From NCBI RefSeq assembly GCF_000300995.1, contig NZ_AMRJ01000014.1:21985-85984 (forward strand): DNA of 64,000 bases. Reading direction: 5' to 3'. The notes below the pieces were generated by a model. That model saw only the letters and a list, made by a program, of their open reading frames with translations. It did no database searches and was not told the DNA's origin. The position numbers and the translations under genes are program-made. Source of the DNA: Alcanivorax hongdengensis A-11-3 (GTDB taxonomy: Bacteria > Pseudomonadota > Gammaproteobacteria > Pseudomonadales > Alcanivoracaceae). Of this stretch, positions 48,685-59,275 are shown in pieces (positions within the stretch are counted from its first letter, which is position 1; each line of letters begins with the position of its first letter).

Positions 48685-49332
48685 ATGCATATTCAGCGTG
48701 TCGGACAGTTCATCCTGGCGCTTTTGTTGATCGGTGCGGCCGGTCTGGCCCAGGCCACCAGTGACCCCCGTGAGGTGGTGGTCAATGCGGTGGATCGTAT
48801 GACACAACGCATCGATGCCGAGCGCGAGGCGCTCGACAAGGATCCGGAAAAGGCCAAGGCGCTGGTGCGCGAGGAGCTGGGAGATCTGGTGGATTTCAAG
48901 CGCATCACCCGCATGGTCATGGGGGACTACTTCAAGCAGGCCACCCGCGAGCAGAAATACCACTTTCTGGACGTGTTCAAGAACAGCCTGATCAATACCT
49001 ATGCGTCCGGCATCACCCTCTACCAGGGGCAGAAGATCAAGACCCTGCCCATGCAGGAAGGCGACCGCAAGGGTGACTATGCGCGAGTGCGCATGGAAAT
49101 CACGACCAACTCCGGCAAAGTGGTGCCGATCTTCTACACCCTGTTCCAGCGCGATGCGCAGTGGAAGGTGATCAATGTCTACGTCAACGGCCTGGACCTG
49201 CGTGACACCTTCAAGGCCCAGTTCGCCCAGGGTATGCAGCAGTACCAGGACATCGATCAGGTGATCAATCACTGGTCCGCGGATGCCAAGATCGATACCG
49301 GCATCGAGGAAAAGACCGGTGACGCCGGCTGA
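48685..49332 (+). CDS. mlaC: phospholipid-binding periplasmic protein MlaC
   Basis: 215 residues. MlaC shuttles phospholipids between the outer membrane MlaA and the inner-membrane MlaFEDB complex. A signal peptide is cleaved near AQA-24; the Ttg2 domain follows (REELGDLVDFKRITRMVMG, GDYARVRMEI). It is alone here: mlaF, mlaE, mlaD and mlaB do not adjoin. Downstream is ibaG, after 109 bases. Confidence 0.92.
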   Translation: MHIQRVGQFILALLLIGAAGLAQATSDPREVVVNAVDRMTQRIDAEREALDKDPEKAKALVREELGDLVDFKRITRMVMGDYFKQATREQKYHFLDVFKNSLINTYASGITLYQGQKIKTLPMQEGDRKGDYARVRMEITTNSGKVVPIFYTLFQRDAQWKVINVYVNGLDLRDTFKAQFAQGMQQYQDIDQVINHWSADAKIDTGIEEKTGDAG

Positions 49333-49360
49333 CAGGCCAGCTTGACGCTCCTGGCCGGCG

Positions 49361-49389
49361 TGGCAAGGGCGCGCCGGCTCGCGTATTAT
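49361..49389 (+). promoter_or_regulatory. possible ibaG-murA promoter
   Basis: TGGCAA, a 17-base spacer and TATTAT lie upstream of ibaG in the gap after mlaC. Pattern match only. Confidence 0.35.
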
Positions 49390-49441
49390 TGCGCCTTTGG
49401 ACCAGGAGGCGTGCCCGGCGCGCCCCGAACGAGGAGCGAAC

Positions 49442-49696
49442 ATGAATCCGGAAGAGGTAAAGGCGCTGGTGGAAGCCGGCTTTGAGGATGCCGATGTGGC
49501 GGTGGAAGGCGGCGGTGACCGTTTCCAGATCCGTGTGGTATCCACCGCTTTCGAGGGCATGATGCCAGTGAAAAAGCAGCAGCTGGTCTATGCCACCATC
49601 AACGAGCAGATCAAGAGCAACACCATTCACGCGGTACAGATCATCACCTTTACGCCGGCGGAATGGGAACAGGCCCAGCGGCCCAACCTGTCATAA
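49442..49696 (+). CDS. ibaG: BolA family protein IbaG
   Basis: 84 residues. BolA/IbaG proteins pair with monothiol glutaredoxins around Fe-S clusters; ibaG lies upstream of murA in many gammaproteobacteria. VEGGGDRFQIRVVS and KQQLVYATINEQI are family segments. The start at 49442 follows GAGGAG; the frame is open 15 codons further upstream. It precedes murA by 53 bases. Confidence 0.92.
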   Translation: MNPEEVKALVEAGFEDADVAVEGGGDRFQIRVVSTAFEGMMPVKKQQLVYATINEQIKSNTIHAVQIITFTPAEWEQAQRPNLS

Positions 49697-49740
49697 GTGG
49701 CTTGAAAAGGCGCGAAAGGTCTTTTCAACACTCTGTTTAG

Positions 49741-51012
<1,272 letters not shown>

Positions 51013-51023
51013 TCGGGAAGACC

Positions 51024-51668
51024 ATGACCAAGCCGTTGACCATTGCCCTGTCCAAGGGCCGCATCCTCAAGGAAACCCTGCCGCTGCTGAAGACGGCGGG
51101 CATTGAGCTGCTGGAAGATCCGTCCGCCTCGCGCAAGCTGATCTTCGACACCACCCGTGATGACGTGAAGATCATCATCATCCGCGCCACCGACGTGCCG
51201 CCCTATGTGCAGCATGGCGCCGCGGATATCGGTGTGGCCGGCAAGGATGTGCTGATGGAGCACGGCGCCGATGGCATCTTCGAGCCGCTGGATCTGGACA
51301 TCTCCCGCTGCAAGCTGATGGTGGCGGCGGTGAAGGACGCCCCGGACACCGGCAGCCGCCTGCGCGTGGCCACCAAGTTCGTCAATGTGGCCAAGCGCTA
51401 CTTTGCCCAGCAGGGCAAGCAGGCGGAAGTGATCAAGCTCTACGGCGCCATGGAGCTGGCGCCGCTGGTGGGGCTGGCCGACCGTATCGTGGATATCGTC
51501 GACACCGGCAACACCCTGCGGGCCAACGGCCTGGAGCCCACCGAACTGATCGCCCATATTTCCTCGCGGGTGGTGGTCAACCGCGCCAGCATGAAAACCC
51601 GTCATGCCGATATCCAGGCGATCCTGGACAAGCTGGCCGAGGCGGTGGACGCGCGCAAGACGCAGTAA
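51024..51668 (+). CDS. hisG: ATP phosphoribosyltransferase, short form
   Basis: 214 residues, the short HisG that lacks the regulatory domain and needs HisZ as partner. [15 protein letters not shown] and [17 protein letters not shown] (PRPP loop) are diagnostic. It condenses ATP with PRPP, the first step of histidine synthesis. hisZ is not in this window. It follows murA after 11 bases. Confidence 0.96.
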   Translation: MTKPLTIALSKGRILKETLPLLKTAGIELLEDPSASRKLIFDTTRDDVKIIIIRATDVPPYVQHGAADIGVAGKDVLMEHGADGIFEPLDLDISRCKLMVAAVKDAPDTGSRLRVATKFVNVAKRYFAQQGKQAEVIKLYGAMELAPLVGLADRIVDIVDTGNTLRANGLEPTELIAHISSRVVVNRASMKTRHADIQAILDKLAEAVDARKTQ

Positions 51669-51672
51669 TGAA

Positions 51673-51755
51673 TTGATAATTGAGAATGGATAATTGATAA
51701 CGGCGCGATCCATGTCGGGACTGTTCGTTATCAATTCTCAATTATCCATGATCAA
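51673..51755. repeat. AT-rich imperfect inverted repeat
   Basis: Two 30-base arms (51673-51702 and 51726-51755) match 25 of 30 as reverse complement around a 23-base loop, within the hisG-hisD gap. Its AT richness stands out from the GC-rich surroundings. Confidence 0.8.
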
Positions 51756-51797
51756 TGTCCCTGTGATCTCTGTGATAAAAATGACCCTCACTCTGCA

Positions 51798-53120
51798 ATG
51801 GTGCCAAACATGGAAACCACCTGGCTGAATGCACAAGATGCCGATTTCGACGCCAAGCTGGCGGCGCTGACCGCCTGGTCCGAGGAGCGTGATGCGGAAG
51901 TGGCCGAGCGGGTCCATGGCATCGTTCGCGACGTGGCCAGCCGTGGCGATGCGGCGCTGGTGGAATACACCAACCGCTTTGACCGTCGTGATGTGCAGGA
52001 TGCCGCTGAGCTGGTGATCGAGACGCCGCAATTGCAGGCGGCGCTGGCGCGTATCCCCACTGAACAGCGTGAGGCGCTGGAAGCGGCCGCCGGGCGGGTG
52101 CGTGCCTACCACGAAAAACAGAAGCAGGAATCCTGGCACTACCGCGAGGCCGACGGCACCCTGCTGGGCCAGCAGGTCACCCCGCTGGACCGCGCCGGTA
52201 TCTACGTGCCCGGCGGCAAGGCGGCCTATCCCAGCTCGGTGCTGATGAATGCCCTGCCGGCCAAGGTGGCCGGGGTTGCGGAGATCATCATGGTGTCACC
52301 GGCCCCCGCTGGTGAGCTCAACGACATGGTGCTGGCGGCCGCCGCCATTGCCGGTGTGGATCGTTTCGTCTCCGTGGGCGGTGCCCAGGCGGTGGCGGCG
52401 CTGGCCTACGGCACCGAGACGGTGCCGGCGGTGGACAAGATTGTCGGCCCGGGCAATATCTATGTGGCCGAAGCCAAGCGGCAGGTGTTCGGCAAGGTGG
52501 GCATCGACATGATCGCCGGCCCGTCGGAGATTCTGGTGGTGTGCGATGGCAAGACCGACCCGGACTGGATCGCCATGGACCTGTTTTCCCAGGCGGAGCA
52601 CGACGAGGAAGCCCAGGCCATCCTGCTGTGCCCGGATGAAGGCTTTCTCAAGCAGGTGGCCGAATCCATGGAGACACTGGCGGTGACCCTGGAGCGCGAA
52701 GCCATCATCCGCACCTCCATGAAAAATCGCGGCGCCCTGATTGCCGTGAAGGACCTGGATCAGGCCATCGACATCGCCAACACCATCGCCTCCGAGCACC
52801 TGGAGCTGTCGGTGGACGATGCCGAACAATGGGCGCAGAAGATCCGCCACGCCGGCGCTATCTTCCTGGGGCGCCATACCCCGGAAGCGCTGGGCGATTA
52901 CTGCGCCGGCCCCAACCACGTGCTGCCCACCAGCGCCACGGCGCGTTTCTCCTCGCCGCTGGGGGTGTACGATTTCCAGAAGCGCAGCTCGCTGATCGGC
53001 TGCTCGCCGGCCGGCGCCAGCGACCTGGCCAGAATCGCCTCGCCGCTGGCCCGTGGTGAAAGCCTCACCGCCCACGCGCGCAGCGCGGAATTCAGGATCA
53101 ACAAGGCGTCAGACGTCTGA
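51798..53120 (+). CDS. hisD: histidinol dehydrogenase
   Basis: 440 residues. HisD makes the last two oxidations to histidine with NAD and zinc. Family motifs include [32 protein letters not shown] and [10 protein letters not shown]. An ATG four codons later (51810) is also possible; neither has a clear ribosome site. The final codons and the stop lie inside a GACGTC-rich repeat (53105-53131), so the natural end ASDV is repeat-encoded. Confidence 0.95.
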   Translation: MVPNMETTWLNAQDADFDAKLAALTAWSEERDAEVAERVHGIVRDVASRGDAALVEYTNRFDRRDVQDAAELVIETPQLQAALARIPTEQREALEAAAGRVRAYHEKQKQESWHYREADGTLLGQQVTPLDRAGIYVPGGKAAYPSSVLMNALPAKVAGVAEIIMVSPAPAGELNDMVLAAAAIAGVDRFVSVGGAQAVAALAYGTETVPAVDKIVGPGNIYVAEAKRQVFGKVGIDMIAGPSEILVVCDGKTDPDWIAMDLFSQAEHDEEAQAILLCPDEGFLKQVAESMETLAVTLEREAIIRTSMKNRGALIAVKDLDQAIDIANTIASEHLELSVDDAEQWAQKIRHAGAIFLGRHTPEALGDYCAGPNHVLPTSATARFSSPLGVYDFQKRSSLIGCSPAGASDLARIASPLARGESLTAHARSAEFRINKASDV

Positions 53121-53131
53121 CGTCGGACGAC
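53105..53131. repeat. GACGTC-rich repeat, copy D, at the hisD end
   Basis: A 27-base copy of the same unit as copies A-C. It supplies the last codons and TGA of hisD and ends seven bases before hisC. Confidence 0.8.
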
Positions 53132-53137
53132 AAGACT

Positions 53138-54226
53138 ATGAGCCAATACTGGAGCGACTTTGTTCATCAGCTGGAGCCCTATGTGCCCGGCGAGCAGCCG
53201 ACCATGAGCAAGCTGGTGAAACTCAACACCAACGAGCATCCGCTGGGCCCGTCGCCGAAGGTGATTGACGCCATCCGCGAGCAGGCCGATGAGCGCCTGC
53301 GTCTCTACCCGGACCCGGACAGCCGCCAGCTCAAGCAAGCCATTGCCGACTATTATTCGGGTGAGGGGTACGGCATACAGCGTGAGCAGGTGTTTGTCGG
53401 TAACGGCTCCGACGAGGTGCTGGCGCACCTGTTCCTGGGCTTTTTCAAGCAGGACAAGCCGCTGCTGTTCCCGGACATTACCTACAGCTTCTACAAGGTC
53501 TACTGCGGCCTCTACCAGATCGACTATCAGGCGGTGCCGCTGGATGACGAGCTGGCCATTGCCGTGGATGACTACCTCAAGCCCAACGGTGGCATCATCT
53601 TCCCCAACCCCAACGCGCCCACCGGGCGTTTGTTGCCGCTGGGCGAGATCGAGCGTTTGCTGCAGGCCAATACCGACTCACTGGTCGTCGTCGATGAGGC
53701 CTATATCGATTTTTCCAGTGACAGAAAGGGCGGCGACAGTGCCATTGCCCTGGTCAATCGCTACCCCAATCTACTGGTCACCCAGACCCTGTCCAAGTCC
53801 CGCTCCCTGGCCGGGCTGCGCATTGGTCTGGCGGTGGGCGATGCGGCGCTGATCGACGGCCTGAATCGCATCAAGGACAGTTTCAACTCCTATCCGCTGG
53901 ATCGTCTGGCCATTGCCGCCGGCGTGGCCGCGTTCGAGGATCGGGCGTGGTTTGAAAAGGGCTGCACCCTGGTGATCGAGCAGCGTGACTGGCTGGCGAC
54001 GCAGCTGGCCGAGCGCGGTTTCCAGAGCCTGCCGTCAGCGGCCAACTTCCTCTTCACCCGTCACCCGCAGCACAGCGGTGCCGCCCTGGCCGGTGGTCTG
54101 CGCGAGCAGGGCGTGATTGTGCGCCACTTCGGCAAGCCGGCGCGCATTGCTGATTACCTGCGCATTACCGTGGGGACTGCGGAGCAGAATCAGGCCCTGA
54201 TCGCGGCACTGGATACTCTGCTTTAG
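53138..54226 (+). CDS. hisC: histidinol-phosphate aminotransferase
   Basis: 362 residues of fold-type I aminotransferases. It makes histidinol phosphate. [26 protein letters not shown] and the PLP lysine in [14 protein letters not shown] are present. It follows hisD after 17 bases and converges on algW. Confidence 0.95.
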   Translation: MSQYWSDFVHQLEPYVPGEQPTMSKLVKLNTNEHPLGPSPKVIDAIREQADERLRLYPDPDSRQLKQAIADYYSGEGYGIQREQVFVGNGSDEVLAHLFLGFFKQDKPLLFPDITYSFYKVYCGLYQIDYQAVPLDDELAIAVDDYLKPNGGIIFPNPNAPTGRLLPLGEIERLLQANTDSLVVVDEAYIDFSSDRKGGDSAIALVNRYPNLLVTQTLSKSRSLAGLRIGLAVGDAALIDGLNRIKDSFNSYPLDRLAIAAGVAAFEDRAWFEKGCTLVIEQRDWLATQLAERGFQSLPSAANFLFTRHPQHSGAALAGGLREQGVIVRHFGKPARIADYLRITVGTAEQNQALIAALDTLL

Positions 54227-54252
54227 GTCGCAGGGAAAGCGCAGACGGCGCG

Positions 54253-55398
54253 TTATTCGCCGCCGTCCTGCTGCGCGCTGGCGTCCTCTTCCCGGTCGTC
54301 ATCGCGGGTCTTGGCCGGCGGGCGCGTGCCAATGGTCACGTCCGCGTCCACGGCCTTGCGATTGCGGATCAGGTTGAGGGTGGTTTCGGTGCCGGGCTTC
54401 ATGCCGGCAATGCGGTTCATGGCCTCGTAGCCGTCGGCCATGGCCTGGCCATCAATGCCCACCAGCACATCGCCGGGTTGCAGGCCGGCCCGGTTGGCCG
54501 GGCTGTCCACGACCACCTCGGTGACCACGCCGCCGTGCACATTGTCCAGGCCAAAGGTTTCCGCCAGCGAGGGCGTCATGTCCTGCACGGTGACACCCAG
54601 GTAGCCGCGGATCACACGGCCATGCTTGATCAGGTCATCCATCACTTCCTTGGCAATGGACGCCGGCGTGGCGAAGCCGATGCCCTGCCAGTTGCCGTCG
54701 GCGGACAGGATGGCGGTGTTGATGCCGATCAGGTGGCCGCGGGTATCGATCAGGGCGCCGCCGGAGTTGCCGCGGTTAATGGCGGCGTCGGTCTGGATGA
54801 AATTCTCGAAGGTGGCAATGCCCAGGTGGCTGCGGCCGGTGGCGCTGACAATGCCCATGGATACGGTCTGGCCCACGCCCAGCGGGTTGCCAATGGCCAG
54901 CACCACATCGCCGACCTGCACCGGGCCGTCGCCGTTGAGCTCGATCTTGGGCAGCTTTTCCAGGGCAATCTGCAACAGGGCCAGGTCGGTTTCCGGGTCC
55001 GTGCCCACCACCCTTGCCGGGGCATCGCGGCCGTCGCGCAGGGCCACCAGAATCTCGTCCGCATCGCGGATCACGTGGTAACTGGTCAGCACATAGCCGT
55101 TGTCAGCGACGATGACGCCGGAGCCCAGGCTGCTGAGCGCGCGTTCGCGGCGCGGGCGCTCCATGAAGCGGTTGAACAGCGGGTCCTTGGAGACGTCTTT
55201 CTCGGTGGTGACGATCTGGGTGGTGTAAATATTGACCACCGCCGGGGCCGCCAGATTGACCGCATCGGCGTAGCTGTCCACCGCCGGGGACGGGCGGCTG
55301 TGGCTGGACTGCGGGCCCCACTGGTACCACCAGAGGGCCACCAGGCCCACGGCCAGGCCGGTCAGTACCGGTGCGGCAAGAAAGCGGATGAGTTTCAT
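54253..55398 (-). CDS. algW: periplasmic serine protease AlgW/DegS-type
   Basis: 381 residues from the ATG at 55398. An N-terminal helix (about 7-25) anchors it, the trypsin-like domain has His108, Asp138 and Ser212 (SYHVI, ETDLAL, GNSGG), and one PDZ domain follows (about 270-360). AlgW/DegS starts cleavage of the anti-sigma factor (MucA/RseA) for the envelope stress response. The tail ends in DGGE. The Pro before GNSGG in many relatives is Arg here. The frame is open 29 codons upstream. Beside hisC and nif3, as in Pseudomonas. Confidence 0.92.
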   Translation of the reverse strand: MKLIRFLAAPVLTGLAVGLVALWWYQWGPQSSHSRPSPAVDSYADAVNLAAPAVVNIYTTQIVTTEKDVSKDPLFNRFMERPRRERALSSLGSGVIVADNGYVLTSYHVIRDADEILVALRDGRDAPARVVGTDPETDLALLQIALEKLPKIELNGDGPVQVGDVVLAIGNPLGVGQTVSMGIVSATGRSHLGIATFENFIQTDAAINRGNSGGALIDTRGHLIGINTAILSADGNWQGIGFATPASIAKEVMDDLIKHGRVIRGYLGVTVQDMTPSLAETFGLDNVHGGVVTEVVVDSPANRAGLQPGDVLVGIDGQAMADGYEAMNRIAGMKPGTETTLNLIRNRKAVDADVTIGTRPPAKTRDDDREEDASAQQDGGE

Positions 55399-55542
55399 CA
55401 CGGTAAGGTCACCCCCGGGGGTTATCGGTGTAGTGGTCGGAGTAGCGCTAACGGTGCGCGGGCCTTCCTGATGCGGCGCCGGCAAGACAAGATGCTGCTA
55501 CCCCGGTTAAACTGCGCGCAATATTAGCAGATCAAAGCCCGA

Positions 55543-56307
55543 ATGAGTGCCATGCTGAAGCGCGATGACATGCTGAAACTGCTCGACAACGAGCTCCAGA
55601 CAGACCGTTTCCAGGATTACTGCCCCAACGGCCTGCACGTGGAGGGCCGTGAGCAGATTCGCCGTGTGGTCAGCGGGGTAACCGCCAGCCAGGCCCTGAT
55701 TGAAGCGGCACTGGTGGAAGACGCGGATGCCATTCTGGTGCACCACGGCTACTTCTGGAAAGGCGAAGACCCGCGTGTGGCCGGCATGAAAAAGCAGCGT
55801 CTGCAGACCTTGCTGCGCCATGATCTCAATGTTTTCGCCTACCATCTGCCCCTGGATGCCCACCCGACCCTGGGTAACAATGCCCAGCTGGCCCGCCGTC
55901 TGGGGCTGAGCGTGGAGGGCGGTCTGGATGATGCACCCCGGCCCATCGGGAATATCGGCCGGCTGGATTCGCCCATGAGCGCGGCGGAGTTTGCCGCCCA
56001 TGTGGAAGCGGTGCTGGGGCGCACCCCGGTGCATGTGGGCGACCCGGGCGATGAAATCGAAACCATCGGCTGGTGCACCGGTGCCGCCCAGGGGTTTATC
56101 GAAAAGGCCCAGCGGCTTGGGGTGGATGCCTACCTGAGTGGTGAAATCTCCGAGCCCACCGCCCATGTGGCTCGGGAAACCGGCATGCATTATTTTGCCT
56201 GTGGACACCACGCCACCGAGCGTTATGGTGTTCAGGCGCTGGGGGAATGGCTCAGCCAGCACCACGGCGTGGAGCACATCTTCATTGATATTGATAACCC
56301 GGCCTGA
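55543..56307 (+). CDS. Nif3-like dinuclear metal-centre protein
   Basis: 254 residues of the NIF3/YbgI family, toroidal hexamers with two metals per subunit; the job is uncertain (GTP cyclohydrolase-I-like or metal handling has been proposed). The metal ligands are in VHHGYFW and in GHHATERYG; YHLPLDAHPTLGNNAQLA is a signature. Divergent from algW by 144 bases, as in Pseudomonas. A second in-frame ATG lies three codons downstream. Confidence 0.92.
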   Translation: MSAMLKRDDMLKLLDNELQTDRFQDYCPNGLHVEGREQIRRVVSGVTASQALIEAALVEDADAILVHHGYFWKGEDPRVAGMKKQRLQTLLRHDLNVFAYHLPLDAHPTLGNNAQLARRLGLSVEGGLDDAPRPIGNIGRLDSPMSAAEFAAHVEAVLGRTPVHVGDPGDEIETIGWCTGAAQGFIEKAQRLGVDAYLSGEISEPTAHVARETGMHYFACGHHATERYGVQALGEWLSQHHGVEHIFIDIDNPA

Positions 56308-56341
56308 CCGGGGACCGCAGTAACGAGGGTTTCCTTTCCTG

Positions 56342-57214
56342 ATGAAAATCACCGTGATCTATAACCCGGCCGCCGGCGGTGGCCGGGAGGCTCTGTTGCG
56401 CCGCTTCGTGACGGAGCTGGAGGCGCTGGGCGGCAGCATTCGCCTGTATTACACCCAGGGGCCGGCGGATGCCACCCGTTACCTGCGTGCCCTGGAAGAC
56501 CAGGGTGACTGCGTGGTGGCCGTGGGCGGTGATGGCACCACCAACGAGGTGATCAACGGGCTGGCCAGCGGCGTGGCTTTGGGCGTGTTCGCCACCGGCA
56601 CCGCCAATGTGCTGGCCAAGGAGCTGTCGCTGCCGAAAAAACCGGAAGCCGCCGCCCGGGTGGTGATGGAAGGCAAAAGCGTGTCCATCTCCCCGGGCCT
56701 GCTCAATGGCCGGCGTTTTATCATGATGTGCGGTGTTGGCTATGACGCCTGGGTGGTGGACCGGGTCAATCTGCCCCTCAAGGAGCGCCTGGGCAAGGTG
56801 GCCTACGCTCTGTCCATGCTGTCCCAGATCCGTCGTTACGGCGAGCAGCGTTACCGGCTGGTGGTGGATGGCCGCCCGCTCGACTGTTTCTCGGCGGTGA
56901 TTACCAATGGCCGCTTCTACGGTGGCAGCTTCATTCTCAGCAAACAGGCCAATATCGTGCGGCCCAAGCTGCAGGTGCTGCTGTTCCAGAAACCGGGGGT
57001 ACGATTTTTGCTTGGCTGCCTCTGGGCGCTGCTTTTCGGGCGGATGGAATCGGTGGACGGCGTCACCAGTGTCAGTGCCGAACGCATTGAGATTCACTGC
57101 GATGGTGATGAGCCACTGCAGGCCGACGGTGACCCGGCCGGTCGGCTGCCGGCGGATATCGCCGTGGAAAGCGAGCCCATGCTGGTGCGGGTGCCGGCTG
57201 ACATCGTGCTGTAA
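56342..57214 (+). CDS. diacylglycerol/lipid kinase family protein
   Basis: 290 residues of the DagK/YegS fold, phosphorylating a lipid or sphingoid-type substrate with ATP. VGGDGTTNEV is at 61-70, the nucleotide loop, and GVGYDAWVV follows. It lies 34 bases after nif3 and could be co-transcribed. The substrate (diacylglycerol, phosphatidylglycerol or other) is not determined. Confidence 0.88.
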   Translation: MKITVIYNPAAGGGREALLRRFVTELEALGGSIRLYYTQGPADATRYLRALEDQGDCVVAVGGDGTTNEVINGLASGVALGVFATGTANVLAKELSLPKKPEAAARVVMEGKSVSISPGLLNGRRFIMMCGVGYDAWVVDRVNLPLKERLGKVAYALSMLSQIRRYGEQRYRLVVDGRPLDCFSAVITNGRFYGGSFILSKQANIVRPKLQVLLFQKPGVRFLLGCLWALLFGRMESVDGVTSVSAERIEIHCDGDEPLQADGDPAGRLPADIAVESEPMLVRVPADIVL

Positions 57215-57257
57215 TCCGGTTCAGGCATAAGCACCACACGTAATATTCTTAACAGTG

Positions 57258-57287
57258 TTGGAGACGGCGGCGGTTGCCGCCTATAAT
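57258..57287 (+). promoter_or_regulatory. probable sat promoter
   Basis: TTGGAG, an 18-base spacer and a perfect TATAAT (57282-57287), about 40 bases before the likely transcript start codon of sat. Confidence 0.5.
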
Positions 57288-57332
57288 CCGCGCGCAAATT
57301 GACCACTAAGCAATGACCCCAAGGGAGTGATG

Positions 57333-58547
57333 ATGTCACAACTGGTGAAACCCCATGGCAGCGATACGCTGAAAACCCTGCTGCTGGAAGGCGCAGAACT
57401 GGAACAGGCCAAGGCTGCCGCCCAGGATCTGCCCAAAGTTACCCTCAGCTCCCGTGAGCGCGGTGACCTGATCATGCTGGGTATCGGTGGCTTCACTCCC
57501 CTGGACGGCTTCATGGGCAAGGCCGACTGGCAGGGCGTGTGCGACAACATGGCACTGAGCAACGGCGTGTTCTGGCCGATCCCGATCACCCTGTCCACCG
57601 ATGCGGCCACCGCTGACAGCCTCAGCGAAGGCCAGCAAGTGGCACTGGTGGACGAAGACGGTGAAATCATGGGCTCCATGACCGTCACCGAGAAGTACGG
57701 CATCGACAAGGCGCACGAGTGCGAGCAGGTCTTCAAGACCACCGACGACGAGCACCCGGGCGTGAAAATGGTCATGGCCCAGGGCGACGTGAACCTGGCC
57801 GGGCCGGTGAAGGTCTTCTCCCAGGGCGAGTTCCCCACCAAGTACGCGGGCATCTACATGACCCCGGCGGAAACCCGCGCCATGTTTGACCAGAAAGGCT
57901 GGAAAACCGTTGCCGCCTTCCAGACCCGTAACCCCATGCACCGCTCCCACGAGCACCTGGCCAAGATCGCCATCGAGATCTGCGACGGTGTCATGGTGCA
58001 CTCCCTGCTGGGTAACCTGAAGCCCGGTGATATCCCGGCGGAAGTGCGTCAGGAAGCCATCGGCACCCTGGTCGACAAATACTTCGTCAAGAACACCGTG
58101 GTGCAGTCCGGCTACCCGCTGGACATGCGTTACGCCGGTCCCCGTGAAGCACTGCTGCATGCCCTGTTCCGTCAGAACTACGGCTGCTCTCACCTGATCG
58201 TGGGCCGTGACCATGCGGGTGTCGGTGACTACTACGGCCCGTTCGATGCCCACCACATCTTCGACGAAATCGCCGACGATGCGCTGATCACCCAGCCGCT
58301 GAAAATCGACTGGACCTTCTGGTGCAACAAGTGTGGCACCATGGCCTCCATGCGTACCTGCCCCCACGAAGCGGAAGATCGGGTACTGGTATCCGGTACC
58401 AAGTTGCGCAAGGCGCTCAGCGAAGGTGAGGAAGTGGCGGATAACTTCAGCCGCCCGGAAGTGCTGGATATCCTGCGCAAGTACTACGCCGGTCTGCAGG
58501 ACCACGAGAAAGTGAAGGTGGAGCTGAAAGGCCATTCGGCCAAGTAA
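57333..58547 (+). CDS. sat: sulfate adenylyltransferase (homomeric Sat type)
   Basis: 404 residues. Sat activates sulfate to adenosine 5'-phosphosulfate with ATP (or runs in reverse in sulfur oxidisers). The HxxH-type loop [11 protein letters not shown] is at 197-207, [12 protein letters not shown] follows, and a Cys-rich zinc motif (WCNKCG, RTCPHE) is at the end. The start is placed at 57333, six bases after AAGGGAG; a GTG at 57327 and ATG at 57330 are alternatives. In Pseudomonas cysD/cysN hold this position. Confidence 0.93.
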   Translation: MSQLVKPHGSDTLKTLLLEGAELEQAKAAAQDLPKVTLSSRERGDLIMLGIGGFTPLDGFMGKADWQGVCDNMALSNGVFWPIPITLSTDAATADSLSEGQQVALVDEDGEIMGSMTVTEKYGIDKAHECEQVFKTTDDEHPGVKMVMAQGDVNLAGPVKVFSQGEFPTKYAGIYMTPAETRAMFDQKGWKTVAAFQTRNPMHRSHEHLAKIAIEICDGVMVHSLLGNLKPGDIPAEVRQEAIGTLVDKYFVKNTVVQSGYPLDMRYAGPREALLHALFRQNYGCSHLIVGRDHAGVGDYYGPFDAHHIFDEIADDALITQPLKIDWTFWCNKCGTMASMRTCPHEAEDRVLVSGTKLRKALSEGEEVADNFSRPEVLDILRKYYAGLQDHEKVKVELKGHSAK

Positions 58548-58561
58548 CGCCGCCGGTTACG

Positions 58562-58589
58562 AAAAAGCCCCGCATTGCGGGGCTTTTTT
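58562..58589. terminator. rho-independent terminator after sat, bidirectional
   Basis: AAAAAGCCCCGC and GCGGGGCTTTTTT form a 12-base stem (ATT loop) between sat and the convergent zapG gene. Confidence 0.92.
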
Positions 58590-58605
58590 ATGGCCATCGA
58601 AAGGG

Positions 58606-59136
58606 TTATTTCTGTTTCTGTTCGTCGGTGGAGCAACCCTGGTCATCGCAGCCTTCGGCGTAGTCCCGGGGCGGTTCCACCATGCGGTCGGGGGTGCCGG
58701 TTTCGGCCACGTCCACCGGCGCAAAGGGGCCATCGTCGGGCTTGTTGAGGCCGAAATGCTCAGACAGGGTGCCCTTGGCCTTGGGGGCATAATCCAGCGG
58801 TTGGGAGAGCGGTGATTCCTGCTCGTCGGGAACCGCATCCAGGGATTTGGCTGCTGCCCGCTGGCGACCGCCTTCGGAGCACAGTGCCTTGGCGCCCATG
58901 GACAGATGCTCATGCACGGAGCGGTATGCCTGGGTCATGTCGTTGACCAGCTCCGCGGTGCGCAGAAAGTGATCATCGACCTGGTCGCGATAGTGGTTGA
59001 GGGCCTGGCGGGCCTCATCCCGGTCGCGCATCAGCTGGCCCGCCTGGCGTCGTGCCGGCAGCAGCCAAAACAGCAGGCCGGCGCCGATAATCACGCCGGC
59101 GGCAAAGCACAGCACCCCAGTTGTCAGTACATCCAT
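58606..59136 (-). CDS. zapG: ZapG/YhcB-like membrane protein (DUF1043)
   Basis: 176 residues: one N-terminal helix (about 6-26), then a charged coiled coil (RDRDEARQALNHYRDQVDDHFLRTAELV) and a long disordered acidic tail ending in a Cys pair (CDDQGCS). ZapG (YhcB) links division and envelope growth. It converges on sat. Confidence 0.85.
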   Translation of the reverse strand: MDVLTTGVLCFAAGVIIGAGLLFWLLPARRQAGQLMRDRDEARQALNHYRDQVDDHFLRTAELVNDMTQAYRSVHEHLSMGAKALCSEGGRQRAAAKSLDAVPDEQESPLSQPLDYAPKAKGTLSEHFGLNKPDDGPFAPVDVAETGTPDRMVEPPRDYAEGCDDQGCSTDEQKQK

Positions 59137-59275
59137 GGCATACTCCTTGTGAAGGTTCCGCTGCAGGGCGGGAACCGGACTGCGGCTATTGCAGCACAGA
59201 CCCGTACGGTCGCCAAGGGGCTGGGGGCTCCCGGCCGGTATTATCGGTAACAGGATGCAACATCAGGAGGCAGCC

